45,282 bases of DNA, from NCBI GenBank assembly GCA_013140975.1, contig JABFRV010000031.1, positions 1 to 45,282 on the forward strand, in the 5' to 3' direction. Positions 6,847 through 14,963 of this stretch are shown here, piece by piece (position 1 is the stretch's first letter; each line of letters opens with the position of its first letter). Both the position numbers and the translations under genes were made by a program. The notes below the pieces were generated by a model, which was given only the letters and a program-made list of their open reading frames with translations, was not told the DNA's origin and made no database searches. Source of the DNA: Saprospiraceae bacterium. GTDB taxonomy: Bacteria > Bacteroidota > Bacteroidia > Chitinophagales > Saprospiraceae.

Positions 6847-8364
6847 ATGGCTTGTTATCTCATTCCGCTTATTACTGGTATCGGTTCCGCAATCCTCGGA
6901 GGAATTATTGCCTGGTTATTCAAGAATACTGACAACTCTGAATCCGTTTCAAAAATCGTAAATCTTGTTGCTGAACTTGAAAAAGAGAAATCCAATTTTG
7001 AAGAATTGGAAAAGTATCAGCATATGTCAATGTCGGAAATGAACAGACTGACCGAACAACAAGAACAACTTGTAAATAGTTTTCGACAACTAAAAGGTGA
7101 AAACGAAGATTTAGCCAATAAGAATAATGGAATTAAAAATAAACTGCTTCAGTCAGAAGCATTAATTGCAGAATTAGAAAAAAGTAACGCAGCACTTAAA
7201 TCAAGTATTACACAGCATATCACTGACAGGGATACAATGATTACTCGTTATAAAAACGAAGTACAATCCTTAACAACCGAACTTCAAATAAAACCTAAAG
7301 AAGTAATTAAAGAAGTTGAGAAAATTATAGAAATTCCCGTTGAAAAAATAGTTGAAGTCCCAATAGAAAAAATCGTCGAAATTGAAAAAATTATTGAAGT
7401 AGATAGACCAATAGAGATTATTAAAGAGGTTGAAAAAATTATTGAAGTCCCCGTAGAAAAAATCATAGAAGTAGAAAAAATCGTTGAAGTTCCCGTAGAC
7501 AGAATCGTCGAAGTAGAAAAAATCGTTGAAGTCCCGATAGACAGAATCGTCGAAGTAGAGAAAATCGTTGAGGTTCCCGTAGACAGATTCGTCGAAGTAG
7601 AAAAAATCGTTGAAGTCCCGATAGACAGAATCGTCGAGGTAGAGAAAATCGTTGAGGTTCCCGTAGAAAAAATCATAGAAGTAGAAAAAATCGTTGAGGT
7701 TCCCGTAGACAGAATTGTCGAAGTAGAGAAAATCGTTGAGATTCCTGTAGACAGAATTATTGAAATTGAGAAAATCGTTGAAGTCCCTGTTGACAGAATC
7801 GTCGAAGTAGAAAAAATCGTTGAAGTAATAATTGAAAAAACAACTGAAGTTCCGGCAGTCAGCAAGAATAAAGTAGTAAAAAAAGGCAATTCTGTTTCTG
7901 AGAATAAAACTAAAGTTCAATCTGATAAATTAAACTCTCCTACTAATAAAACCGTCGTATCAAAAACGCAGTTAAAACCAAAGAAAGCAGAAGCAAAACC
8001 TAAAGTAACCGTTAAGAATGTTGCACCTGGTCGCAGAAAAATAATTGTTGAACCAATTGTACCAAAACCAATAACTCAAAAACCAATTGCTCAAAAACCA
8101 ATCATTAAAAAAGATGACCTCCAGGTTATAGAAGGAATAGGACCGGTTATAGCAAAGTTGTTGAACAAATCTGGCATTTATAACTTCGAACAACTCAGTA
8201 AAACTTCTTCAAAAAATCTGAATGCAATTCTTTCAGGTGCTGGGTCTAAATTCAAAATGCATGATCCTTCAACTTGGACAGAACAGGCAAAGCTCTTGGC
8301 AAAAGGTAAATTGAGTGAATTCCAGGTGTTGATAAATAAATTAAAAGGCGGAAGGAGAAAATAA
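6847..8364 (+). CDS. Membrane-anchored coiled-coil protein with 14-residue repeats and helix-hairpin-helix C-terminus
   Basis: 505 residues. An N-terminal transmembrane segment (residues ~4-25, PLITGIGSAILGGIIAWLF) is followed by a charged coiled coil (~35-140). A low-complexity region rich in EKIVEVP then contains ten 14-residue units (residues ~195-334; consensus VEKIVEVPVDRIVE). After a basic Lys/Pro linker (~350-415) comes a conserved C-terminal domain (~420-505) starting DDLQVIEGIGPVIAKLLNKSG, a helix-hairpin-helix of the type also found in ribosomal and DNA-repair proteins. Proteins with an N-terminal anchor and this terminal HhH domain are common in Bacteroidota; function is not established. 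The partner is likely the OmpA-like protein 4 nt upstream. Confidence 0.7.
   Translation: MACYLIPLITGIGSAILGGIIAWLFKNTDNSESVSKIVNLVAELEKEKSNFEELEKYQHMSMSEMNRLTEQQEQLVNSFRQLKGENEDLANKNNGIKNKLLQSEALIAELEKSNAALKSSITQHITDRDTMITRYKNEVQSLTTELQIKPKEVIKEVEKIIEIPVEKIVEVPIEKIVEIEKIIEVDRPIEIIKEVEKIIEVPVEKIIEVEKIVEVPVDRIVEVEKIVEVPIDRIVEVEKIVEVPVDRFVEVEKIVEVPIDRIVEVEKIVEVPVEKIIEVEKIVEVPVDRIVEVEKIVEIPVDRIIEIEKIVEVPVDRIVEVEKIVEVIIEKTTEVPAVSKNKVVKKGNSVSENKTKVQSDKLNSPTNKTVVSKTQLKPKKAEAKPKVTVKNVAPGRRKIIVEPIVPKPITQKPIAQKPIIKKDDLQVIEGIGPVIAKLLNKSGIYNFEQLSKTSSKNLNAILSGAGSKFKMHDPSTWTEQAKLLAKGKLSEFQVLINKLKGGRRK
7429..7848 (+). repeat. Ten tandem 42-bp units inside the coiled-coil gene
   Basis: Ten in-frame 42-bp units encode VEKIVEVPVDRIVE and variants (P-V-D-R, P-I-D-R and P-V-E-K types alternate). 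Nucleotide identity between units such as the third and fifth is very high, including synonymous positions, which indicates recent unit duplication or gene conversion. More degenerate units precede the array from about 7300. Confidence 0.9.
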
Positions 8365-8471
8365 AAGTCAAATCCAAAATTGACGCAAGCCAATTTCTTA
8401 AGTATAAATATTTATAGCAATAAAAAATATTATTGAAGTGGAATTAGCGCATAAAGAATAGCTACAGACTT

Positions 8472-9179
8472 TTAAGAGAAGCGCATTTTAAACACTCCTA
8501 ACAATGCTTCTTTAATAATTAAGATATTCATTTTAGACTTTCCTCTTATTCGATCAGGGAAAATAATAGGAATTTCACGCAGAGTGAATCCATTACGATA
8601 CGATTTATATTTCATTTCAATCTGAAATGCATATCCTACAAATTGAATTTTGTCTAAATCAATAGCTTGTAATACTTTAGATTTATAACAAACAAATCCT
8701 GCAGTGGGATCTTTAATATTCATTCCGGTGATTAAGCGGACATATAATGAAGCTGTCTTTGAAATCAAAAGTCGAATGAATGGCCAATTCACCACTCCTC
8801 CTCCAGGAATATAACGTGAACCAATACTAACATCAGCATGATTCAACACACAACATTGAAGCAATTCAGGCAAGTTTGAAGGTGGATGACTAAAATCTGC
8901 ATCCATTTCTATCACATAATCATACTTATGTTCTAAAGCCCATTTAAATCCTCTAATATAAGCACGACCTAATCCTGACTTTTCTTTACCTACCAATAAG
9001 TGTAATTGATCCTTATACTCAGATTGTAAAGATCTAACCATATCTGCAGTCCCATCTGGAGAATTATCATCCATAACAAGAATATCAACTTTTTCCTTCA
9101 ATTGAAATACAGCTCTGATAATGGCTTCGATATTTTCGATCTCATTATATGTTGGAATGATAACAATTGAATTATTCAC
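8472..9179 (-). CDS. Polyprenol-phosphate mannosyltransferase-like GT2 glycosyltransferase
   Basis: 235 residues, a single GT-A domain of the dolichol-phosphate mannose synthase (Dpm1) type without C-terminal membrane helices. Visible: IIPTYNEIENIEAI at the N-terminus, the nucleotide-binding DDNSPDGTADMV (residues 37-48), the metal-binding MDADFSHPP (92-100), GSRYIPGGGVVNWP, and the acceptor-side motif PIIFPDRIRGKSKM. Family members transfer mannose or another hexose from GDP/UDP-sugar to a lipid carrier at the membrane face. It lies 21 nt downstream of the fused E1 gene and is probably co-transcribed, although the functions are unrelated. Confidence 0.85.
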   Translation of the reverse strand: MNNSIVIIPTYNEIENIEAIIRAVFQLKEKVDILVMDDNSPDGTADMVRSLQSEYKDQLHLLVGKEKSGLGRAYIRGFKWALEHKYDYVIEMDADFSHPPSNLPELLQCCVLNHADVSIGSRYIPGGGVVNWPFIRLLISKTASLYVRLITGMNIKDPTAGFVCYKSKVLQAIDLDKIQFVGYAFQIEMKYKSYRNGFTLREIPIIFPDRIRGKSKMNILIIKEALLGVFKMRFS

Positions 9180-9200
9180 GAATCAGGAATAAAGTTTTAA

Positions 9201-11606
9201 TTATAATTTATTATATCTTGATGGATTATATTCATGCATCATTTGATAGATTTTTTCAATGATATCTTCCATATTGGGCTTTGTAAAATAATCTCCATCG
9301 GATCCATATGGAGGCCGATGGTCGTAAGCTGAAATACACATAGGTTCGGCATCAAGCAATTGAAAATTGCCTTTTCTCGCGAATATCCTTTCCAGAATAT
9401 AAGCACTTGCGCCACCAGGCACATCTTCATCAATTACTACAAGCTTGTTCGTCTTCCGAAGGGAAATCGCTATTTCGTTATTGTCATCAAATGGTAACAA
9501 TGTCTGCACATCAATTAATTCTACAGAAATACCAAAATCAGAAAGGACAGTCAATGCCGATTCTGCTATACGAATTGTAGAACCATATGTAACAAGAGTT
9601 AGGTCAGTTCCTGCTTGAAGAATTTCAACTTTTCCCAGAGGGACGGTAAACGTTTTAAGATTGGATGGACATATTTCTTTGAGTCTATATCCGTTCAGGC
9701 ATTCAATTACCAAGCCCGGATCCTGAGATGCCAAAAGTGTATTGTATATACCTGCTGCTTGAACAAAGTTTCTGGGAACACAAATATGAATTCCTCTTAA
9801 GGAGTGCAACAACATTCCAATAGGTGAACCGGAATGCCAAATACCTTCTAATCTATGTCCACGAGTTCTGATTATTGCAGGAGCTTGTTGAATTCCATTA
9901 GATCTGTAACGCACGGTTGCCAGGTCATCTGATAAAGCAGATAGTGCATAAATAACATAATCTAAATATTGCATTTCTGCTATGGGTCTTAATCCACGCA
10001 TGCTCAATCCAATTGCCTGACCAATAATTGTCCATTCTCTTATCCCAGTATCAAAAACACGAATGTCTCCAAAATTTTCTTGCATACCTGCAAAACCCTG
10101 GTTCACATCTCCGATTTGACCTACATCTTCACCAAAAGCAAGCAATCTTGGATCTGCTTCAAAAATTTCATTAAAATATTTATTGATAATCTGATATCCA
10201 TTTAATTCAGTTGAGGATTCATAATGAGGATGAATTACTTGAATTTCTTTATATGAAGATTTACCTTCTGCTATTAAATTATGATGATAATTTACTTCTG
10301 CTTTTTTATATACTTTCTCAACCCATTGCAAAAGTTGATTGTCTGATCTCTTGCCGGAATGAACTATAGTATTTGATATTCTTCTGGCAATTTGTAATAA
10401 TTCATGAACGGTTGGTTCTTTTATTCCGGAAACCTGTTGAATGTCAAAATTAATTCCTTCAGTCCCAATAGAATTTAATATTTCAACCAATTCAAGCTGT
10501 ATTGATATAGGGTACTCAAGACTATTTTTCCAGGCAATACTCTTTTGTTCCTTTACATAATTTCTTGCCAGTAATTGCAATTCTTCTATGAATTCCTGTT
10601 TGCAAATATTATTTTCTAATATCCACTTTATAAAAATTTGAATACAATCCTGCGATGACTCCCATTCCAATCTTTCGGGCGATTTATATCTTTCATGTGA
10701 TCCTGAAGTCGAATGGCCCTGTGGCTGAGTAACTTCCTGAATATGAAAAAGTACAGGAATATGTTTATCTCTGGTTTCATTAATTCCTTCCTGTATTTGA
10801 TTTACAAGATTCGGATAATCCCAGGCCTTTAAAGTATAAATTCTAATTCCATTATTATCATCGCCGATCTCAAAGCCACTTAGGGCTTTCGAAATATTCT
10901 GCTTAACCGTTTGTAATTCTATAGGAACTGATATTCCATATCCATCATCCCATACAAAGACTGCTAGAGGAACTTGCTGTACAGCAGCAGCGTTCATCGT
11001 TTCCCAAAAAACCCCTTCTGAAGTTGAAGCATCACCAATCGTTACAAATGAAATTTCATTACCGTTTTTTGAAAATTTGGATGAAAAGCTGTTAAGATCA
11101 GGATTTAAACGGTAATGCTTGGAAGCCAAAGCAAGTCCAAGTGCACGAGCCATCTGTCCTGAAGTAGGAGAAATATCGGCAGAAACATTATAACTGGATG
11201 TAAGATCTAACCAATTATTATCATCATCTATATATGGGGTTGCAAAGTGAGCATTCATCTGCCTTCCTCCACTAAAAGGATCATTTGCAGGGTCTGCATA
11301 TAGCTGAGCAAAGTAATTCTGTACCGAGCATAGATCCAAAGCAAACATAAAGGTCTGATCCCTATAATATCCACTTCTGTAATCCCCTTTTTGAAAGGCC
11401 CTTGCCATTGCTACCTGAGGCAATTCTTTTCCATCACCAAGAATTCCAAATTTGGCTTTACCGCCTAATACTTCTTTTCTTCCTAATAAAGACACTTCTC
11501 TGCTCAAAAGACAGATCCAAAGATCCTTAATAACCTCTCTTTTGAAATCTTCTGAATCACCTTTTATAGAAGATAATTGAGTTTCGATAGGACTATAATT
11601 TGACAT
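9201..11606 (-). CDS. Fused E1 alpha/beta subunit of a 2-oxoacid (branched-chain type) dehydrogenase
   Basis: 801 residues combining both E1 chains of a thiamine-diphosphate-dependent dehydrogenase complex. The alpha part (residues ~20-400) carries the TPP/Mg motif beginning GDASTSEG at 191 and ending near WDDGYGISVP; the beta part (from about 465) shows AFGEDVGQIGDVNQG, EMQYLDYV, GHRLEGIWHSGSP and the C-terminal transketolase domain (LVTYGSTI, IDVQTLLPFD, VIDEDVPGGASAYI). The fused form is standard in Bacteroidota and probably acts on branched-chain 2-oxoacids, feeding acyl-CoA synthesis. No E2 or E3 gene is in the window. Unusually for this genome, a perfect AAGGAGG (11614-11620) stands 7 nt before the ATG. 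Confidence 0.9.
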   Translation of the reverse strand: MSNYSPIETQLSSIKGDSEDFKREVIKDLWICLLSREVSLLGRKEVLGGKAKFGILGDGKELPQVAMARAFQKGDYRSGYYRDQTFMFALDLCSVQNYFAQLYADPANDPFSGGRQMNAHFATPYIDDDNNWLDLTSSYNVSADISPTSGQMARALGLALASKHYRLNPDLNSFSSKFSKNGNEISFVTIGDASTSEGVFWETMNAAAVQQVPLAVFVWDDGYGISVPIELQTVKQNISKALSGFEIGDDNNGIRIYTLKAWDYPNLVNQIQEGINETRDKHIPVLFHIQEVTQPQGHSTSGSHERYKSPERLEWESSQDCIQIFIKWILENNICKQEFIEELQLLARNYVKEQKSIAWKNSLEYPISIQLELVEILNSIGTEGINFDIQQVSGIKEPTVHELLQIARRISNTIVHSGKRSDNQLLQWVEKVYKKAEVNYHHNLIAEGKSSYKEIQVIHPHYESSTELNGYQIINKYFNEIFEADPRLLAFGEDVGQIGDVNQGFAGMQENFGDIRVFDTGIREWTIIGQAIGLSMRGLRPIAEMQYLDYVIYALSALSDDLATVRYRSNGIQQAPAIIRTRGHRLEGIWHSGSPIGMLLHSLRGIHICVPRNFVQAAGIYNTLLASQDPGLVIECLNGYRLKEICPSNLKTFTVPLGKVEILQAGTDLTLVTYGSTIRIAESALTVLSDFGISVELIDVQTLLPFDDNNEIAISLRKTNKLVVIDEDVPGGASAYILERIFARKGNFQLLDAEPMCISAYDHRPPYGSDGDYFTKPNMEDIIEKIYQMMHEYNPSRYNKL

Positions 11607-11613
11607 ATTTTTG

Positions 11614-11637
11614 CCTCCTTAAGAGTGAGCAAAAATA
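11614..11637 (-). promoter_or_regulatory. -7 element and strong Shine-Dalgarno of the E1 gene
   Basis: On the minus strand TATTTTTG (11637-11630) fits the TAnnTTTG -7 consensus. AAGGAGG (11620-11614) follows, ending 7 nt before the ATG. Most genes here lack any Shine-Dalgarno, so this one is exceptional. The predicted transcript start would fall close to the ribosome binding site, giving a very short leader. Confidence 0.55.
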
Positions 11638-11753
11638 GCGCAATTAGCCTTAAACAGGCTGCTTTTAAGACAATCTACAAATAATTTTTTATTTAACACG
11701 GAATTAACAGCGAAAATTGAAATTAAAGTGTCTAAGTTATTGTTCTAATATCG

Positions 11754-11761
11754 TAAATTTG
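11754..11761 (+). promoter_or_regulatory. TAnnTTTG -7 element for the DUF1573 gene
   Basis: TAAATTTG lies 31 nt upstream of the ATG at 11793, a typical Bacteroidota -7 element. A -33 box is not obvious. Confidence 0.5.
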
Positions 11762-11792
11762 TATTATATTTAAAAAACAAACTAAAAAAAAT

Positions 11793-12248
11793 ATGAAAAA
11801 TTTGGTTTTACTTGCCCTAGGATTAATTCTTACTTTAAGTCTTGAGGCTCAAACTCCAGCTCAAACTGCTCCTGCAAAAACAGGCGGTCCTAAGATGGTA
11901 TTTGAGAATACCACTGTTGATTATGGTGAAATTAAAAAAGGTGCTGATCCTAAGAGAAAAGCAGTTTTTACAAATAAAGGCACAGAGCCTTTGGTTATTA
12001 AAAGTGCAAGAGGATCTTGTGGATGTACAGTTCCAACTTGGCCTAAGGAACCTATTATGCCAGGTGAAACAGGCACAATAGAAATTACTTATGACACACA
12101 AAGAACTGGATCTATTAACAAAACAGTTTCCATCCAAACCAATGAAGGTGAAGAAGAAATTAGATTATTTGTTAAAGGTAATATTACTGAAGAGCACGAA
12201 GAAAACGTACCACAAAACGGCGGAAACGTTTTGAATCCAAAAGGATAA
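11793..12248 (+). CDS. Secreted DUF1573 domain protein
   Basis: 151 residues. A signal peptide (MKNLVLLALGLILTLSLEAQ) is followed by an Ala/Pro-rich stretch and one DUF1573 domain: MVFENTTVDYGEIKKGA, FTNKGTEPLVIKSARGSCGCTVPTWP, PGETGTIEITYDT, GSINKTVSIQTN. This is an immunoglobulin-like (ASPM/Hydin-type) fold found in many periplasmic or secreted Bacteroidota proteins. The paired cysteines in SCGCTVP are the family hallmark. Function is unknown. The acidic, Asn/Gly-rich tail carries no sorting signal. It has its own promoter and a strong terminator, so it is monocistronic. Confidence 0.88.
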   Translation: MKNLVLLALGLILTLSLEAQTPAQTAPAKTGGPKMVFENTTVDYGEIKKGADPKRKAVFTNKGTEPLVIKSARGSCGCTVPTWPKEPIMPGETGTIEITYDTQRTGSINKTVSIQTNEGEEEIRLFVKGNITEEHEENVPQNGGNVLNPKG

Positions 12249-12273
12249 TAATATTTTCTAGAAATAAAATTTG

Positions 12274-12299
12274 AAACCCGGCAACTGTCGGGTTTTTTT
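12274..12299 (+). terminator. Rho-independent terminator of the DUF1573 gene
   Basis: A stem of 9 bp, including one G-T pair (AAACCCGGC with GTCGGGTTT), an AACT loop and seven consecutive T residues, 25 nt after the stop codon. This is the clearest intrinsic terminator in the window. Confidence 0.9.
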
Positions 12300-12317
12300 A
12301 TTTCTGACTGTTACATT

Positions 12318-12845
12318 TTAAAGTTCGGAAGCATCCAATTGCAAAAATTTTCCATCCGGCTTTATTTCAATTACCCATTTGGATGTAGATGATGGGTTCA
12401 AAATTCCGGAATCTGATGGAAGCACGGCTTCAACAATATATATAGATTGAGGGTCATTAATATTTGCAATCCTATGTAAAACTTGACCATTTTCATAAAA
12501 GAATCCTGCAACTTCTGCATTATCCAACCATTCGCCATCTTCAGAATATGTAAAAAGATAAAAGGAATGACTTAATAATTTTGCCACCCAAAATACTATA
12601 ACATACTTATTATCAAGCGTTCGATAGTGCACACCCGGAATCATTTCAGTAAACTCATCTACTTCAAAAGGCAGATAGGGTGCCACCAATTCATCAAAAA
12701 CTGAAGCAGGGAATTGATCATTATTCATTCCAAATTCATGCTCAGATCCCTTTTCCAAGGTAAATGGCAATTGAGTCAAAGGAAAATATTTTATCAGGCT
12801 TGAAAAATTACTATTCATGAATTGCAAAGATCGTAAATTGATCAA
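12318..12845 (-). CDS. Hypothetical protein
   Basis: 175 residues, or 166 if translation begins at the second ATG (12818, MNSNFSS), which looks slightly better because the first nine residues are atypical. It is cytoplasmic by appearance, with no signal peptide or membrane span. It is acidic and rich in aromatic residues and predicted strands (YVIVFWVAKLLSHSFYLFTYS, WVIEIKPDGKFLQLD). I do not recognise the family. It converges on the DUF1573 terminator and is divergent from the acetyltransferase gene at 12907. Confidence 0.6.
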   Translation of the reverse strand: MINLRSLQFMNSNFSSLIKYFPLTQLPFTLEKGSEHEFGMNNDQFPASVFDELVAPYLPFEVDEFTEMIPGVHYRTLDNKYVIVFWVAKLLSHSFYLFTYSEDGEWLDNAEVAGFFYENGQVLHRIANINDPQSIYIVEAVLPSDSGILNPSSTSKWVIEIKPDGKFLQLDASEL

Positions 12846-12906
12846 TAATTATAGACAGTATTTCAGGTAAGACAACAATAAATGAATAAATTTAACTAAG
12901 AAATCG

Positions 12907-13368
12907 ATGTCGATTTTATGTCTGCGTTCACTTCGACTTGAAGACAATCATTTTATATTCAAATTGCTCAACTCATCCGGTTGGATCACTTTTATTGGTG
13001 ATAGGAATATTTATTCTCCAGATGAAGCTACATTATACATCCAAAAAATTTTAGACAATCAGAATATCGATTACAAAGTGATTGAATTAAAGCAGTCAAA
13101 AACTCCTATTGGAATTATATCAATTGTTAAACGAGAAGAATTAATATTCCGGGATTTTGGATTTGCTCTTTTACCGAAATACATCGGAAAAGGTTACGCA
13201 AGAATTGCTTCCAAATTCGCTCTTGAAGAATTAAAGGGAGAAACACTATATGCAATCACAAAAGAGGATAACGTTGCTTCAATTAAACTACTTAAGAAAT
13301 TAGGCTTTATTCACAAAGAAAGAATTAAAAAAGATAAAGAGAATCTGGAACTTTACATTCAGATATAA
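12907..13368 (+). CDS. GNAT family N-acetyltransferase (RimJ/RimL-like)
   Basis: 153 residues covering one complete GNAT fold: LRSLRLEDNHFIFKLLNS at the N-terminus, central strands (YKVIELKQSKTPIGIISIV), the FGFALLPKYIGKGYA stretch corresponding to motif A and the acetyl-CoA pyrophosphate loop (here PKYIGKGYA in place of the usual Q/RxxGxG/A), then AITKEDNVASIKLLKKLGF, typical of the RimJ/RimL subgroup. These enzymes acetylate protein N-termini or small amines; the substrate cannot be inferred. It is a single gene flanked by divergent and convergent neighbours. Confidence 0.85.
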   Translation: MSILCLRSLRLEDNHFIFKLLNSSGWITFIGDRNIYSPDEATLYIQKILDNQNIDYKVIELKQSKTPIGIISIVKREELIFRDFGFALLPKYIGKGYARIASKFALEELKGETLYAITKEDNVASIKLLKKLGFIHKERIKKDKENLELYIQI

Positions 13369-13501
13369 ACTCTTAAGCACTTACATAATAATAATTCTTC
13401 TTATTATAAAGAAAATTAAGCAATAAGGTCGACAATTGTTAATGTCTAAGTCTCATTTTTAAGAACCAAATAAAGGAACAACATATTTTCGAAAATCTTT
13501 C

Positions 13502-14326
13502 TTAATCTATTTTTATCAATTTTATCAATTGGTGAGAGGAATTGGCTTTATTGAACAAATTTAGAAAAATAACTCCACTATTACATTGATCCAGATTCAA
13601 TATTTCTTTTAACTCCCCTTGATAAAATACTTTTCCTTCTGAAGAAATAAGTTGATAATTAGAATAAACACTTACCAAATCTTTCGATATCTGAACATGT
13701 GTTCTGGCAGGATTAGGAAATACATTTAGAATTTCATTCTTCAGACCCCCTTCGACAGAAGTATTAATCTTCTCATCTATTTGCATAGAGGTCTTTGATG
13801 CCCCGTCTCCGGAATCATCATTATTATTATTAACACCATTTCCGGCAGTATAGAAACTCACTGGTCCGGTACCTTTAGCAGGGGCTTCCCAATCTATCTT
13901 AAACAAAGGAGTAGAACTAGTTCCTTTATGCTCTGCGTAAAACCGATTACTTGATGTTGTAGCCGTTTTTACATTAGGAGTATTAGGGCTAAGGTTAAGG
14001 ATTGTTTCTCCACTATTTCCCAATTTCGCTTTATGACCCGTAATTTGAAAACCATATCCTTTAGGTACAGGTCCGCTTGTATGTAAAACCTGAACATCAA
14101 TGGTATACTTCTTTCCCGGTTCATACTGACTCACTGTATCTACACCATCTAAAAGGTACATTTTAAGATTTACTACAATATTTCCATTATGGCAATTTTT
14201 ACAAGCTTGTGGTTCTCCGGGAGCTCCGGTACTGCCTGTATTCTTGTCTGAAGCCCTTCCACCTTTGTTTGCAATGGACAAAACCGCTGTAATAATTACA
14301 AATAATACTATTCCAATATTTTTCAT
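13502..14326 (-). CDS. T9SS type A cargo protein with choice-of-anchor V-like (CxxCH-bearing) domain
   Basis: 274 residues. A signal peptide (IGIVLFVIITAVLSIANKGG) is followed by STGAPGEPQACKNCHNG, the start of a reelin-like/choice-of-anchor V beta domain seen in secreted Bacteroidota proteins (YEPGKKYTIDVQV, GYGFQITG, IDWEAPAKGTGPVSFYTAGNGVNNN). The last ~75 residues are a type A sorting domain (NVFPNPARTHVQIS ... LIKLIKID). A CxxCH motif is present at about residue 42; the family carries it generally, so heme attachment is possible but untested. The protein is expected on the cell surface or released. A TAATTTTG promoter element lies just upstream. Confidence 0.8.
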   Translation of the reverse strand: MKNIGIVLFVIITAVLSIANKGGRASDKNTGSTGAPGEPQACKNCHNGNIVVNLKMYLLDGVDTVSQYEPGKKYTIDVQVLHTSGPVPKGYGFQITGHKAKLGNSGETILNLSPNTPNVKTATTSSNRFYAEHKGTSSTPLFKIDWEAPAKGTGPVSFYTAGNGVNNNNDDSGDGASKTSMQIDEKINTSVEGGLKNEILNVFPNPARTHVQISKDLVSVYSNYQLISSEGKVFYQGELKEILNLDQCNSGVIFLNLFNKANSSHQLIKLIKID

Positions 14327-14344
14327 CTACTATTTTAACAAATT

Positions 14345-14352
14345 CAAAATTA
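14345..14352 (-). promoter_or_regulatory. TAnnTTTG -7 element for the T9SS type A cargo gene
   Basis: TAATTTTG on the minus strand, 18 nt upstream of the ATG at 14326, which would give a leader of roughly a dozen nucleotides. Confidence 0.4.
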
Positions 14353-14390
14353 TTAATATCATCCCTAAACTCAACTATAAAGGCAAAATT

Positions 14391-14936
14391 CTAAAAATTG
14401 TACTCAGGATTTTTTCCTTGAATTCCACGGAATTTGTTTTCTATGTTCAAGATATCTTGTTCAGTATTATTTGTACAATAGAAAGGATCCATGTAACGAC
14501 ATTCCTTTTTAGCATAATCAAACATACAGGGGATAATAGGAATATTGGCACCCTTGGCTATATAGTAAAATCCGGTTCTAAAATGTTCGACTTTTTTACG
14601 AGTACCTTCAGGTGACATTACAATAGCAAATCGATCCTTGGAATTAAAAAGCTCTATAATAGAATTAACCATATTATTACTCTTGGATCGATCCACCGGG
14701 AAACCTCCTAAAGCGCGAAAGAGCCAACCCAAAGGTGGTCTGAATAAAGAGTCTTTTCCCAAGTATTTTACATACTCTAATGAACATGATTTACGCAGTA
14801 AAAGCCCAAGTGGGAAATCCCAATTTGAAGTATGTGGAGCGACAATCAGTATAAATTTGGGATACTGATCTAACTTTTTATGCCCTATTGATTTCCAACC
14901 CAGAATACGTAATACTAAACTTGCGAGCCAGCGCAT
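14391..14936 (-). CDS. PlsC-like 1-acylglycerol-3-phosphate acyltransferase family protein
   Basis: 181 residues, shorter than classical PlsC (about 245) but typical of the small acyltransferase group in Bacteroidota. The catalytic H-x4-D motif is HTSNWD (His35, Asp40). The second block is GGFPVDRSK (~77-85) and the third is SPEGTRKK (108-115), followed by a TGFYYIAKGANIPIIPC strand-helix. It would transfer acyl chains to a lysophospholipid or related acceptor at the inner membrane. It is divergent from the potassium channel gene, with only 27 nt between the start codons. Confidence 0.85.
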   Translation of the reverse strand: MRWLASLVLRILGWKSIGHKKLDQYPKFILIVAPHTSNWDFPLGLLLRKSCSLEYVKYLGKDSLFRPPLGWLFRALGGFPVDRSKSNNMVNSIIELFNSKDRFAIVMSPEGTRKKVEHFRTGFYYIAKGANIPIIPCMFDYAKKECRYMDPFYCTNNTEQDILNIENKFRGIQGKNPEYNF

Positions 14937-14943
14937 ATCTTTG
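14936..14943 (+). promoter_or_regulatory. TAnnTTTG -7 element for the KirBac gene
   Basis: TATCTTTG overlaps the first base of the divergent plsC-like start codon and lies 20 nt upstream of the channel ATG. The upstream promoter half must therefore lie inside the plsC-like coding sequence. Confidence 0.5.
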
Positions 14944-14963
14944 TCATTTCTAATATTATAAAT

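Noticed and set aside
7270-7920. Two long minus-strand open frames (216 and 201 codons) over the 42-bp repeat array
   Set aside because: They follow from repeated codon composition of the plus-strand gene. Their translations are low-complexity (Asn/Asp/Phe- or Ser/Thr/Ile-rich) with no start context or promoter.
8377-8396. AAATTG/CAATTT hairpin after the coiled-coil gene as a terminator
   Set aside because: Only 6 A/T-rich pairs and no adequate T tract; too weak to call.
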